The notes under the pieces: generated by a model
Seen by the model: only the letters and a program-made list of their open reading frames with translations
Told to the model about the DNA's origin: nothing
The model's database searches: none
NCBI GenBank assembly: GCA_002427745.1
Contig: DIYF01000034.1
Coordinates: forward strand, 5,626-69,625
Direction of reading: 5' to 3'
Length of the DNA stretch: 64,000 nt
DNA from: Roseivirga sp. UBA6061
GTDB lineage: Bacteria; Bacteroidota; Bacteroidia; Cytophagales; Cyclobacteriaceae
Made by a program: the position numbers and the translations under genes
In this document: piece after piece, positions 8,484 through 16,838 of the stretch
Layout: every line of letters begins with the position of its first letter
Numbering within the stretch: position 1 is the first letter of the stretch

Positions 8484-9171
8484 AGTGGGTATCATCGATG
8501 ATGAAGTACTGGCGCGCAAAGTGCTGGAAGATTATTGTGCTAAACTTGATAAGCTGGAAGTGGTACTCAGTACGGGCAATCCACTTGAGTTTGTCAATTT
8601 TACTCAGCAAAATGACCTTGACCTTATCTTCCTGGATATAGAGATGCCGGAGCTGAATGGCATGGAAATTCTGCGTTCTATGATAAGGTCACCGAAAGTC
8701 ATTTTGACTACGGCTTATTCTGAATATGCACTGGAGAGTTATGACTATGGTGTGGTAGATTATTTATTGAAACCGATAAAAATCGAACGCTTTTTGAAAG
8801 CCATAAACAAGGTTTCAGCCTCAGAAATTGTACAGCCTGAAAAACACAGAGGAAGTGAAGAACTTCAGATAAAACATGACGGAATGCCTGTCAATATTTC
8901 GCTTAAATCAATTCTGTATATCCAGAGTTTTGGGAATTACCTGAAGGTTTTTACTGATGCCAGAATGTACCTTATCTCCGAAACACTGATCAATATTACC
9001 GCCCAATTATCTAAAAGCTTTCAGCGCACACATAAATCATACATTGCCAATCTGGATAGGGTAACCAAAGCCACCAGAACGCATTTGTTAATCGAAAACA
9101 ATAAGGTCCCCATCAGTGCTATGTATAAAGTCAGCGTTTTGGAAAAACTGGAAGCTTTAGAAAAAAGATAG
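8476..9171 (+). CDS. LytTR-family response regulator
   Basis: 231 residues. The receiver domain (about 1-120) has acidic pair D-D near residues 8-9, phospho-acceptor Asp54 in F-L-D-I-E-M-P, the conserved Thr in T-T-A-Y and Lys in L-L-K-P-I. A LytTR DNA-binding domain (about 135-231) shows I-L-Y-I-Q-S-F-G-N-Y-L-K-V and F-Q-R-T-H-K-S-Y-I-A-N-L. Such proteins bind paired direct repeats upstream of target genes. The partner is the overlapping kinase gene. Confidence 0.94.
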   Translation: MLKVGIIDDEVLARKVLEDYCAKLDKLEVVLSTGNPLEFVNFTQQNDLDLIFLDIEMPELNGMEILRSMIRSPKVILTTAYSEYALESYDYGVVDYLLKPIKIERFLKAINKVSASEIVQPEKHRGSEELQIKHDGMPVNISLKSILYIQSFGNYLKVFTDARMYLISETLINITAQLSKSFQRTHKSYIANLDRVTKATRTHLLIENNKVPISAMYKVSVLEKLEALEKR

Positions 9172-9194
9172 TTTACACCGGTTCCAAACCTTGT

Positions 9195-9305
9195 CTCTAA
9201 GCACTATTTATCAAAATCAAGATGTCATTCCCCGCTTGACGGGGAATCCCCCAGGTTAACTCAGCCCTTGTTGGTCAAGAAAACCAACAAGCGAATGGTA
9301 TCGCT
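9195..9305. repeat. Dispersed repeat copy D (internally deleted)
   Basis: The block TTGTCTC-TAA-GCAC-TATTT followed by TCAAAA and GTCATTCCCC matches the middle of copies A-C, including the palindrome with arms ATTCCCCG and CGGGGAAT (about 9227-9247). The second palindrome is missing. The sequence continues directly into a GTTGGTC-6nt-ACCAAC module (about 9269-9287) and a GTATCGCTCC stretch like the ATCGCCCC following that module in copy A. Confidence 0.75.
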
Positions 9306-9618
9306 CCATTATTGCATTAGAAGAGCCGCTGGCAGTCATAAAAAAGGAGTGTAGGTCATCATATAATTTGGCATGGCTGGATTGCCTGAGTTTTGAGCTA
9401 AGTTTCGAATTAAGTGGTGAGGGTTTTGAAGAGCTCTTAACATGGAGGCCCTTCTTTATTAAGGGAGCTAAGCGTGAGTGAATACTTTACTGTTTTTCGA
9501 TACCGTCTAACTAAAATGAGTACGCGCATCGGTTGCTAGACGCAATGAAACTTTCCATTCGCATTGTCATCTTAAAGGATCGAGTTCTCATATCTATTTT
9601 AGTATTTATTAGATGATT
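9306..9618. other. Gene-free accessory stretch
   Basis: About 310 bp between repeat D and the next minus-strand gene. I find no convincing open frame on either strand, no clear terminator with a T-run, and no further copy of the repeat modules. Confidence 0.5.
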
Positions 9619-10035
9619 TTATAAGTTAAATGCTATTAGAAAAGAACCTACTATTGCAAGTATTATGGTTGCAACAACATTTGTAGTCGATATACCTGCT
9701 GAATTTGATGAAAGAATGGTCACAACATTCGATACAGTTGCCCCTAGCAAAATACCACCAATGGTTCCAAGTAAGTTCTTTATTTTACTTCTGGATTTCG
9801 CTATTAAATAGGAACTGGCTTTTTCTACATGGGTCTCCGAGATTCCATCTAGCTTTTCTCGCCTTGAATTTTTTGAGGATTCAGAGATTAAGTCGCTTAT
9901 GTAAGTTGAAACTTTATGATTTAAAAGATTGAATGCTTTTTTAGAAAACGGTCTGTTATCGAGTTCCTCTAGCTGCTCTTTAGATACGAGAATCATTTTC
10001 TCATCCATGTCATCATCTGAATTGATTCCGTTCAT
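9619..10035 (-). CDS. Small two-helix membrane protein, accessory
   Basis: 138 residues. The N-terminal ~90 are soluble, charged and helical (F-N-L-L-N-H-K-V-S-T-Y-I-S-D-L-I; I-S-E-T-H-V-E-K-A-S-S-Y-L). Two transmembrane helices follow at about 90-110 and 118-137, ending almost at the C-terminus. The start ATG overlaps the stop of the upstream gene by 4 bp (ATGA), so the two are translated together. I recognise no family. A cytoplasmic sensor region joined to a C-terminal membrane hairpin is the layout seen in some membrane-acting defence effectors, but no direct evidence supports that here. Confidence 0.7.
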   Translation of the reverse strand: MNGINSDDDMDEKMILVSKEQLEELDNRPFSKKAFNLLNHKVSTYISDLISESSKNSRREKLDGISETHVEKASSYLIAKSRSKIKNLLGTIGGILLGATVSNVVTILSSNSAGISTTNVVATIILAIVGSFLIAFNL

Positions 10036-10382
10036 CTTAAATTAGGGTTAACCTTGCTTGAGTTTATTTTTGTCAGGTATGCATGAATTAACTGATCGGT
10101 TAAATATTTCTCGTGATATCTGTTTTTTCTTCTTCGATTCACGATAAATAGTATGAGCGTTACCGCTCCCCCGACAACTAACAGTCCCAGAAGAATATAT
10201 CCTAAATAATCACCTAGCTCAGCGAGTTTAAAGCTAAGTTCTTGAAGTGAAGAAGCGAGAGATACGCCAAACCCAAAAAGGGCAGCAAATAGAGTTACGA
10301 GACTCTTGATTGTCGAGTCTTTGATTATTTCCTTGACACTTGATTCTTTGATGTCCTCAGCATGTTTTCTTTTGTCATTCAT
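10032..10382 (-). CDS. Small two-helix membrane protein, accessory
   Basis: 116 residues from the ATG at 10382; a TTG three codons upstream (10391) is less likely. It has a charged N-terminal helix with E-S-S-V-K-E-I-I-K-D, transmembrane helices at about 28-48 and 62-84, then a basic stretch R-R-R-K-N-R and a soluble C-terminus. Orientation by the positive-inside rule places both ends in the cytoplasm. It overlaps the 138-residue gene by 4 bp. A gene remnant stops 5 bp upstream of its start, implying a once longer operon. Function unknown. Confidence 0.7.
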   Translation of the reverse strand: MNDKRKHAEDIKESSVKEIIKDSTIKSLVTLFAALFGFGVSLASSLQELSFKLAELGDYLGYILLGLLVVGGAVTLILFIVNRRRKNRYHEKYLTDQLIHAYLTKINSSKVNPNLR

Positions 10383-10387
10383 ACCAA

Positions 10388-10536
10388 TCAAGTTTCATCT
10401 GACACCATTATATCAATAAGTTGCTTAAAAGCTCTTACATTATCAACTGATTTATATTCAAAGCGAGAAAAAATTGTAAAATACCTAAAGGTATGAACAG
10501 GTGAACGTCTTGCATTCAACCCTCCTCTGGTAACAT
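10388..10536 (-). pseudogene. Remnant of a truncated upstream gene (3' end only)
   Basis: On the minus strand a protein-like frame without an ATG reads ...R-G-G-L-N-A-R-R-S-P-V-H-T-F-R-Y-F-T-I-F, then S-R-F-E-Y-K-S-V-D-N-V-R-A-F-K-Q-L, and ends with TGA at 10388-10390. The frame is closed upstream by a TGA inside the end of the neighbouring nuclease gene, so the 5' part is missing. F-R-Y-F-T-I-F-S-R-F-E-Y resembles the opening of some HEPN-like helical domains, but this is only an impression. The R-A-F-K-Q-L part is encoded by the repeat-edge motif, so the fragment may be a fusion created by repeat insertion. Confidence 0.45.
10405..10445. repeat. Left-edge fragment of the A/B/C dispersed repeat
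   Basis: AGTTGCTTAAAAGCT at 10419-10433 is identical to the left edge of copy B (3975-3989) and close to copy C (4872-4886), with a matching TAT-A/T-C upstream and an A/T-rich continuation. Only about 40 bp is shared. As in copies B and C, a minus-strand gene begins about 30-55 bp to the left. Confidence 0.65.
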
Positions 10537-11364
10537 CTAACTCACCACCAGCTCACCACACTCTGCCAGCACCCGCTCCTGCTTGCGTCTGTTTAAGAAA
10601 GCAAGGTGTTCCGGTGTCTGGAGTAGCTCTTTGCAGAGCACAACCCGCTTGTCCAGCAAGGTCTTTTTCTCGGCTTTGGTCAGTGAGCAGAGACAGGTGA
10701 CAGGGTAGAGGCCGGAGATATCTATTCTCTCTCGCAGACTTCCCTTACCCGGAAAATCCCAGGCCATCAACTTGATACCCTCACCACTGGCATAATCTAT
10801 GGCATCGGTGGTAAAGCGCGTATTGGTCACAATCCAGCACTTATACTGCATAGGGCCAGGCTGCTTTTTGCGGAGCTGCGAGACAATATCATTGAATCGG
10901 GAGTGTACATAAAGCACCACTTTGATATCTGATTTGTAGCCGGGTGTACGGTGATGTTTGCACTCTACCAGGTACTGTACCTCATGGTTTTTGGCCCATA
11001 CATCTACCTCATGGCTTACCCGCTTGCCGGGCAGTACCGTACCAATATGGGTATCAAAACCCTGGAAGCTGAAAAGATGACCGATATACTCCTCAAAGGG
11101 ATATCCCGTAGGGCCCAGCTCCAGTATGGCCTTTTTCAGTTTATACCGGGCCGCCAGCTGATATGAGGCATGCCGTAAGAGCTGAAATGCACGTTTGTAC
11201 ACATATTTTGTCGTGAGCTTTTCAGGATGAATAGTTGCTATTTCTTCTGTGATGGCTGCAATCAATTCGGGGCTGGCTCCGGAACGGAATAATGACCTTT
11301 CCAATTTCTCAATAGAGAAGGGGACGAGCTCCCCGGTAGACTTGCGAATGAGCAGTTTATTCAT
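10537..11364 (-). CDS. ATP-cone domain plus Mrr-like restriction endonuclease domain protein
   Basis: 275 residues. The N-terminal ~85 residues resemble an ATP-cone (I-R-K-S-T-G-E-L-V-P-F-S-I-E-K-L; A-Y-Q-L type helices). The next ~110 residues match a PD-(D/E)xK nuclease of Mrr type, with Asp121 in H-E-V-D-V-W and Glu134/Lys136 in V-E-C-K-H-H. Proteins of this type occur widely in Bacteroidota; a nucleotide-sensing N-terminus with a DNA-cleaving domain suggests type IV restriction or DNA repair. It is divergent from the DnaQ/GIY-YIG gene with only 48 bp between starts, so both nucleases may share control. The last ~80 residues are basic and helical. Confidence 0.8.
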   Translation of the reverse strand: MNKLLIRKSTGELVPFSIEKLERSLFRSGASPELIAAITEEIATIHPEKLTTKYVYKRAFQLLRHASYQLAARYKLKKAILELGPTGYPFEEYIGHLFSFQGFDTHIGTVLPGKRVSHEVDVWAKNHEVQYLVECKHHRTPGYKSDIKVVLYVHSRFNDIVSQLRKKQPGPMQYKCWIVTNTRFTTDAIDYASGEGIKLMAWDFPGKGSLRERIDISGLYPVTCLCSLTKAEKKTLLDKRVVLCKELLQTPEHLAFLNRRKQERVLAECGELVVS

Positions 11365-11412
11365 GCCGCTGCAAAGTAGCTAAACCCGAAAAACTTCGCT
11401 ACTTTTAAATGA

Positions 11413-12783
11413 GTGTACGCCATCGTTGACATCGAAACCACAGGAGGATCTGCGGCATACCACAAGATCACAGAAATTGCCATTCTGATTCATGACGGAA
11501 AAAGGGTGGTGGATGAATACCAGACCCTGATAAATCCCGAATGCGGCATCCCTATCGGCATCACAACACTGACCGGTATTTCCAATGAAATGGTGGCAGA
11601 CGCGCCTCGTTTTTATGAGGTGGCCAAGGAGATTTTTCAGATGCTGGAAGGCAATATTTTCGTAGCCCATAATGTCAACTTCGACTACTCCTTTATCAAG
11701 AAGGAATTCCAGGACCTGGGTGGCAACCTGAACCTTAAAAAGCTCTGCACCGTACGGCTTTCCCGCAAGATCATTCCGGGCTTTAAATCCTATAGCCTGG
11801 GCAGGCTCTGCGATGAGCTGGGCATAGCCAATCATGCCCGTCACCGTGCTATGGGAGATGCGAAGGCCACAGCTGAGCTGATGACCCTGCTGGTTGAAAA
11901 GGATGATAACAACCACATTGAGCGCTTCCTGAAGCGAAATTCACGTGAAGCGGATCTACCGCCTTACTTACCCAAAGAAACCTTTGAAAATCTGCCTGAT
12001 GCTACAGGTGTATACTATTTTCACGATGAGCATGGCAAGATCCTCTATGTGGGCAAGGCCAACGATATTAAGAAGCGGGTTCGCAATCACTTTTCCAGCA
12101 CCGATGTAGTGTATAAGCAGGGGCTGAAAGACAAGCTCTATGACATCAGCTATGAGATTTGCGGAGATGAAATGATTGCCTTTTTGCTGGAATCCTCCGA
12201 GATCAAAAAGCACTTTCCACCCTTTAACAAAGCGCAGAAGTTTACCACGGCCAAGTACGGCTTGTATCACTACGAAGACGGCAGAGGAAACCAGCGCCTG
12301 TCTATTGGAAAATCCGCTAAGGGGCATGTGCCGCTTATCAGCTTTACCTCTTTTGACAGAGCCCGTAACTACCTGATTACCCTGGTAAAAACCCATGAAT
12401 TGCACCCTGAGCTGTGCAGCCTGCCCGCTACCATGATGCAGTACTTTGGCTATTCCTTTAAAGAGGGGACTGGTGAGTCAGAAGAGTACAATGATCGGCT
12501 GCTGGGAGCCATTGAAGCCATTAAAGCCGATTCTCAGACCTATTGCCTGTTAGGAGCAGGTCGTAGCCAGCAGGAAAAGTCAGTGGTGCTGATAGAGAAG
12601 GGCAAGTACAAAGGCTTTGGCTTTTATGAAGAAGATCAGTCTTTTGAGACAGTAGCCTCTGTCAGAGATATCATTGAAGAATACCCCGATACCCCCGATG
12701 TGCAGCGTATCATCAATCAGTTTATAGAAAAGCGCAAGCAAATCCCCCTAGAAGCGGCACCTGAAGAAGGCATGTTGTTTTAG
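11413..12783 (+). CDS. DnaQ-like 3'-5' exonuclease fused to GIY-YIG nuclease domain
   Basis: 456 residues from a GTG start that places the exonuclease motif at residue 2; no better upstream start exists. Residues 1-170 are a DEDDh exonuclease: Asp6/Glu8 in D-I-E-T-T-G, Asp92 in N-V-N-F-D-Y, and His144/Asp149 in H-R-A-M-G-D-A. Residues ~195-280 are a UvrC-type GIY-YIG domain (T-G-V-Y-Y-F and I-L-Y-V-G-K-A). The C-terminal ~170 residues have no recognised motif. This fusion occurs in Bacteroidota and Actinobacteria and is thought to act in DNA repair or degradation. The polarity and small gap suggest shared regulation with the divergent Mrr-like gene. Confidence 0.9.
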   Translation: MYAIVDIETTGGSAAYHKITEIAILIHDGKRVVDEYQTLINPECGIPIGITTLTGISNEMVADAPRFYEVAKEIFQMLEGNIFVAHNVNFDYSFIKKEFQDLGGNLNLKKLCTVRLSRKIIPGFKSYSLGRLCDELGIANHARHRAMGDAKATAELMTLLVEKDDNNHIERFLKRNSREADLPPYLPKETFENLPDATGVYYFHDEHGKILYVGKANDIKKRVRNHFSSTDVVYKQGLKDKLYDISYEICGDEMIAFLLESSEIKKHFPPFNKAQKFTTAKYGLYHYEDGRGNQRLSIGKSAKGHVPLISFTSFDRARNYLITLVKTHELHPELCSLPATMMQYFGYSFKEGTGESEEYNDRLLGAIEAIKADSQTYCLLGAGRSQQEKSVVLIEKGKYKGFGFYEEDQSFETVASVRDIIEEYPDTPDVQRIINQFIEKRKQIPLEAAPEEGMLF

Positions 12784-12859
12784 GCAGGTCAATTACCTGG
12801 CCTGCATTCACGGCTACCATTCGAGATATATCGCAATTACGAGATTTATCGCATTGAGT

Positions 12860-12935
12860 CAACGAAGGACCAATCAACCAATCATCAATAAACCAGCCAC
12901 CAATGACTAATCAACTAATGACTAACAAACTAACC
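12860..12935. repeat. Degenerate CCAAT-type low-complexity tract
   Basis: Between two convergent genes the sequence is a run of imperfect ACCAATCA, ACTAATCA and ACTAATGACTAA units on the plus strand. Related low-complexity tracts lie in two other convergent gaps (19533-19620 and 54779-54840). Confidence 0.55.
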
Positions 12936-12939
12936 CCCA

Positions 12940-15363
12940 TCAATCGCTTCTCAGCGCCTTTACAGGGTTAGCCACAGCTGCTTTAATGGATTGATAGCTT
13001 ACGGTGACCCAGGCCACCAGTAGGGCCAGCAGGCCTCCGAAAACAAAGACCTCCGGTCGGATACCCTGGTAATAAGCAAAACCTTCAAGCCAGCTGCGCA
13101 TAATCAGCACCGTAACGGGCACGGCAATCACCACTGCCAGCAGAATGAGCTTATTGAAGTCTTTCAGCAGCATAAATACCACACTGGCCGATGAAGCTCC
13201 CAGCACCTTGCGCACCCCGATTTCTTTCACCCGATTTCCGACAATGTAAGCCGCCAGCCCGAAGAGACCGACACAGGCAATCACAATAGCAATGGTAGCA
13301 AAGACCAGAAACAAGTAGCCGGAACGCTCTTCCGTATCATAAAGCTGCGCCAGGTTTTCATCCAGAAACTCAAAAGAGAAAGCCGAATTGGGTACCATTT
13401 CGTCCCAGATTCGCTGGATAGAGGCTACCGTCTGTGGCAGGTCATTAGACTGTACTTTTACAGGGATAGAGCTCACGAAGGACTGTACACTTTGGTCGCT
13501 GAAGATGGCCATAGGAGTAATCTCGGTATGTAGCGAACGGTAGTTATAATCTGCCAGCACACCCACTACCGTATACTCTCTGTTGTTTTCAGGACTGGCC
13601 GCGTTGATATTGGAAATACGCTGACCAATCGGGTTGCCTTCAATACCCAGGGCCGCTATGGCCTTTTGATTAAGAATCAGACTGAGTGAGTCTTGAAAGT
13701 CCAGGCTGAAACTGCGCCCCTCGAGAATATTCATTTCCATGGTAGCAATAAAGTTCTCATCGAATACAGCACAGTTGAGCGCTACATTCTCTTCACCACC
13801 GGCTACGCGGAAAGAGGTGCCAAAATAGAAGCCCGTTCCGGGCATGGCACTGGTAGAAGCTACCTGCTGTACACCCGGTACATTCAATACCTGATCCTTA
13901 AATGTCTGGAGGTTTTGCAGAGCAAAAGCCTGCTCTATCACCAGGGTGTTTTCCCGGTTAAAGCCCAGCTCTTTGTTTTGCAGAAACTTCATCTGATCGT
14001 TTACAATCAGCGTGCAGCAGATCAGAACAATGGAAATCCAGAACTGAAAAACAACCAGACCGTTTCTGATCCAGGTGCCCTTTTGGCCCGAAATGATCTT
14101 GCCTTTTAACACCACTGCCGGGCTGAAGGATGACAGCACAAAAGCAGGGTAGAGGCCAGCGGCCACGCCAATGAAGATGGCAAATACAATAAAGCCCGGA
14201 ATAAAGAAGGGGTTGCTCAGCAGGTCAAATTCAATCTGCTTTTGGGCCAGGTCATTAAAGTAGGGCATGGTCATATACACCAGACCAATGCCAATGAGCG
14301 TACCCAGTACAGAAATAAGCATTGACTCAACCAGGAACTGAGTGATCAGCTGCTTTTTGAAAGAGCCCAGAACTTTGCGAATTCCTACCTCTCTTGATCT
14401 TTCAGTAGAGCGGGCCGTAGCCAGGTTGACAAAGTTCACAGCCGCCAGGGCCAGCACGAATACCGAGATAGATACAAAGATGTAGATATACGTAATGTTG
14501 CCATTAGGCTCAAACTCGCCCTCCAGCTGGGAGGTGAGGTGAATATCTCTTACCGGCTGCAGATAATAATGGTAGCCGTTTCCTGAAGCTTTAAAGTCAG
14601 CAAAGCTGATGCCCTGAGAGCGCTCTATCTGACCGGCAGCATAGATTTCTACGATTTCTTCCATGCGAGATTCAAAAGCGATAGGGTCGGTACCTTCCTG
14701 TAACTGCAGGTAGTTGTAGACAGAGAAGTTGAGAAAATTAGGCTGCTTGAGAAACTGCAGCGACTCTGTGTTGATCAGCAGGTCATAATGAAAATGCGTA
14801 TGCTCCGGCACATCCTCGCTGATACCGGTTACTATCAGGTCGCCAAAGGCTCCCTTGAGTATTTTGCCCATGGGGTCTTCCGTGCCAAAATACTTGATAG
14901 CCGTACTCTCCGTAAGGATCACCGCATTCTGGAGTTCCAGTACTTTGTCCCGGTCTCCCTGTACCAGGTCAATCCCGAATACATCAAAGAAGTTCGGGTC
15001 AGCTCCCATCATATTGGACTCGAGGTAATTTTGATCCTCATACTGTACATTCACATCGTTTAGAGGTTTCCATAAGCGGATAAAATCTGTGACTTCCGGA
15101 AAGTCCTCTTTCGCCTGTTTTGCCATATTGGCAGGGGTAATGGCGTAATGCGAAACATGATCAGGATACATCCTGTCCAGGGCCAGACGGTAGAGATTAT
15201 CACCATTGGGATGATAGTTGTCATAGCTGGTCTCACTCTGAACAAACAGCAAAATAAGCGTACAAACGGCAATACTGACCGCTAATCCGCCCACATTGAT
15301 GACTGTATAGAGCTTGTTTTTCAGAAGGTTACGCAGAGCGATTTTGAAAAAGTTCTTGAGCAT
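12940..15363 (-). CDS. FtsX/MacB-family ABC transporter permease
   Basis: 807 residues, the usual length of the duplicated Bacteroidota MacB-like permeases. An N-terminal transmembrane helix (about 20-43) is followed by a periplasmic MacB core domain (about 45-285). A first FtsX domain of three helices has R-E-V-G-I-R-K-V-L-G-S at 324-334, then comes a second periplasmic domain, and a second FtsX domain with K-E-I-G-V-R-K-V-L-G-A-S at about 713. No ATPase gene is nearby. Such permeases transmit ATPase motion to the periplasm, for example to export peptides, antibiotics or lipoproteins; the substrate cannot be inferred. It is transcribed alone, with 160 bp separating it from a divergent small gene. 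Confidence 0.92.
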   Translation of the reverse strand: MLKNFFKIALRNLLKNKLYTVINVGGLAVSIAVCTLILLFVQSETSYDNYHPNGDNLYRLALDRMYPDHVSHYAITPANMAKQAKEDFPEVTDFIRLWKPLNDVNVQYEDQNYLESNMMGADPNFFDVFGIDLVQGDRDKVLELQNAVILTESTAIKYFGTEDPMGKILKGAFGDLIVTGISEDVPEHTHFHYDLLINTESLQFLKQPNFLNFSVYNYLQLQEGTDPIAFESRMEEIVEIYAAGQIERSQGISFADFKASGNGYHYYLQPVRDIHLTSQLEGEFEPNGNITYIYIFVSISVFVLALAAVNFVNLATARSTERSREVGIRKVLGSFKKQLITQFLVESMLISVLGTLIGIGLVYMTMPYFNDLAQKQIEFDLLSNPFFIPGFIVFAIFIGVAAGLYPAFVLSSFSPAVVLKGKIISGQKGTWIRNGLVVFQFWISIVLICCTLIVNDQMKFLQNKELGFNRENTLVIEQAFALQNLQTFKDQVLNVPGVQQVASTSAMPGTGFYFGTSFRVAGGEENVALNCAVFDENFIATMEMNILEGRSFSLDFQDSLSLILNQKAIAALGIEGNPIGQRISNINAASPENNREYTVVGVLADYNYRSLHTEITPMAIFSDQSVQSFVSSIPVKVQSNDLPQTVASIQRIWDEMVPNSAFSFEFLDENLAQLYDTEERSGYLFLVFATIAIVIACVGLFGLAAYIVGNRVKEIGVRKVLGASSASVVFMLLKDFNKLILLAVVIAVPVTVLIMRSWLEGFAYYQGIRPEVFVFGGLLALLVAWVTVSYQSIKAAVANPVKALRSD

Positions 15364-15523
15364 GCTGTGATTAGTTAAGAAGGAAAAAAATACGTAAATT
15401 AATAAACGTAAACTAGTGGTCGACCGTTCACATAATTGTTAATGGTTGGAAGCATGTTGTGAAACAATTTCACCTGATTCACGATTAATAAAAGAAGTTA
15501 AGCTAACTACCGTATAAGGACCC

Positions 15524-15718
15524 ATGAAAAGGACAAAAGAAATAGGAGAGAAATTATTGAAGTATGCTGAGGAGCGTTTTCCTGAAAGCTCAAGAAAGAC
15601 CAAGCAGCTTCGCAAGTATGTGAGGGATATCAGAGAAGTAAGCGGAGAGTTGATTCTTTCCAGCTCACTGATGGCCAGTCACAAGAAGATTTTCGTTGAC
15701 CCCTCTCCGGAAGCATAA
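15524..15718 (+). CDS. Small basic hypothetical protein
   Basis: 64 residues, strongly charged and helical (R-T-K-E-I-G-E-K-L-L-K-Y-A-E-E-R-F; K-Q-L-R-K-Y-V-R-D-I-R-E). There is no signal or membrane segment. A purine-rich AAGGA lies 6-10 bp ahead of the ATG. The sequence reads like a genuine small protein, perhaps nucleic-acid or protein binding, but I recognise no family. Confidence 0.55.
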   Translation: MKRTKEIGEKLLKYAEERFPESSRKTKQLRKYVRDIREVSGELILSSSLMASHKKIFVDPSPEA

Positions 15719-15882
15719 TTTATACTTTCGGCCCATCCGAAACTGAGGGGATTCGGATTGAAACAGAAGCACGATGTGGTACATCGTGTAGACATCTTGT
15801 CTAAAATGATATGCAAACACCTGAAAACCAGGTGTTTTTTTTATGTTCGTAGGGTCAATCCATATTTGACTGTACTATACAC
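15719..15882. other. Hairpin-rich 3' region, possible 3' UTR or small RNA
   Basis: Three small dyads follow one another: CCGA...TCGG near 15737-15758, ACGATGT-GGT-ACATCGT at 15771-15787, and AGACATCTTGTCT near 15790-15802. An intrinsic terminator follows at 15815-15843. This could be an untranslated tail of the 64-residue gene or an independent small RNA. Confidence 0.35.
15815..15843 (+). terminator. Intrinsic terminator
   Basis: AACACCTG pairs with CAGGTGTT around a short A-rich loop and is followed by a run of eight T. It ends the transcript of the upstream small gene, just before the methyltransferase-like gene. Confidence 0.85.
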
Positions 15883-16782
15883 ATGAACCAAGTTTTAGTT
15901 TGCCCCTTTTCTTCAAAGCCCTTAGTGCCACTGGCCGATCACGAGTTGATGAGGATTAACCAGAAAATCGAAAGAAGAGAACTCTTTTTCCAGTCGGGTG
16001 CACCGCTGAGCTTTCCGCTTCGCAAAGCCTGGGTTTCTGCAAACCGGGTATACCTTTATGCTGAAATAGAGGGGATATTGTTTCTGAAGAAAGGCACTGC
16101 TATCGTAGAAAAGAACAGGGTGGAAAACCCTATGATTCGCTTTACTGAAGCTCAGTCAGACCGTTTCTTTGCAGATCTCGGATTAGAAAAGAACGGTGAT
16201 CTGGTCTCTTCAGGATCAAACCTTCCGGCCGGGCCACATCTCAGCGCTGAGGTGCTAAAGGGGCTTTACACAAAGTTGCCCAGGCATGGCCATTGTCTGG
16301 TGACAGCTGCTTCTGCGGAGGTAGACGAACTTCATAACCTGGTTTTCGGGACCAATTATCAGTCTCATATCCATCTGGACCATAACCTGGACAGACTACA
16401 GGCGGTAAAAGGAAAACTGGAGCTCAATACACGATATATTCTTTGCGATTCCGGTGTTATGCCCTTTGGGAATGAAAGTGTCGATGGCTATTTCTCATTC
16501 AATGCTATTGAGGGAGCAGACAAAGAGGCTCAGAAGGAGGCCTATCATGCACTTAAAGCGGCATTGAAAAAAGAAGCCCCTTGTATCTGCATAGTCAATG
16601 AGCAGGAAAAGAACCATTTCGAGACCTTTTACAAGTCAGATACACTTTCTGCGAGATTAAAACCCTGGAAAAAGAGTGGAATACCGTACTTTTACTTTCA
16701 GAAGACAAGTTATGCCGGAAAGGGAGCATCCGCTTCTGTTTCAGACAAAAGGTCATTTGGTAGTCAATTGTCTCAAGCTTAG
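15883..16782 (+). CDS. Trm112-like/degenerate methyltransferase-fold protein
   Basis: 299 residues. The N-terminal ~75 residues resemble a Trm112-like element (V-L-V-C-P-F-S-S-K-P-L-V-P, I-N-Q-K-I), although only one Cys of the usual metal pair is kept. The remainder looks like a class I SAM-methyltransferase fold, with Y-I-L-C-D-S-G-V-M-P-F and S-V-D-G-Y-F-S-F-N-A near the position of motif IV. The glycine-rich motif I is not evident, so SAM binding may be lost. Probably cytosolic. Function uncertain. Confidence 0.6.
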   Translation: MNQVLVCPFSSKPLVPLADHELMRINQKIERRELFFQSGAPLSFPLRKAWVSANRVYLYAEIEGILFLKKGTAIVEKNRVENPMIRFTEAQSDRFFADLGLEKNGDLVSSGSNLPAGPHLSAEVLKGLYTKLPRHGHCLVTAASAEVDELHNLVFGTNYQSHIHLDHNLDRLQAVKGKLELNTRYILCDSGVMPFGNESVDGYFSFNAIEGADKEAQKEAYHALKAALKKEAPCICIVNEQEKNHFETFYKSDTLSARLKPWKKSGIPYFYFQKTSYAGKGASASVSDKRSFGSQLSQA

Positions 16783-16838
16783 AGAATCCATAGGAACAAT
16801 ACCTTCGTACGTATAGTTACAGAATCAAATTGAAAGAT

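Noticed and set aside
11380..11916. 178-codon antisense frame
   Set aside because: It lies opposite the well-supported DnaQ/GIY-YIG gene and has no family features.
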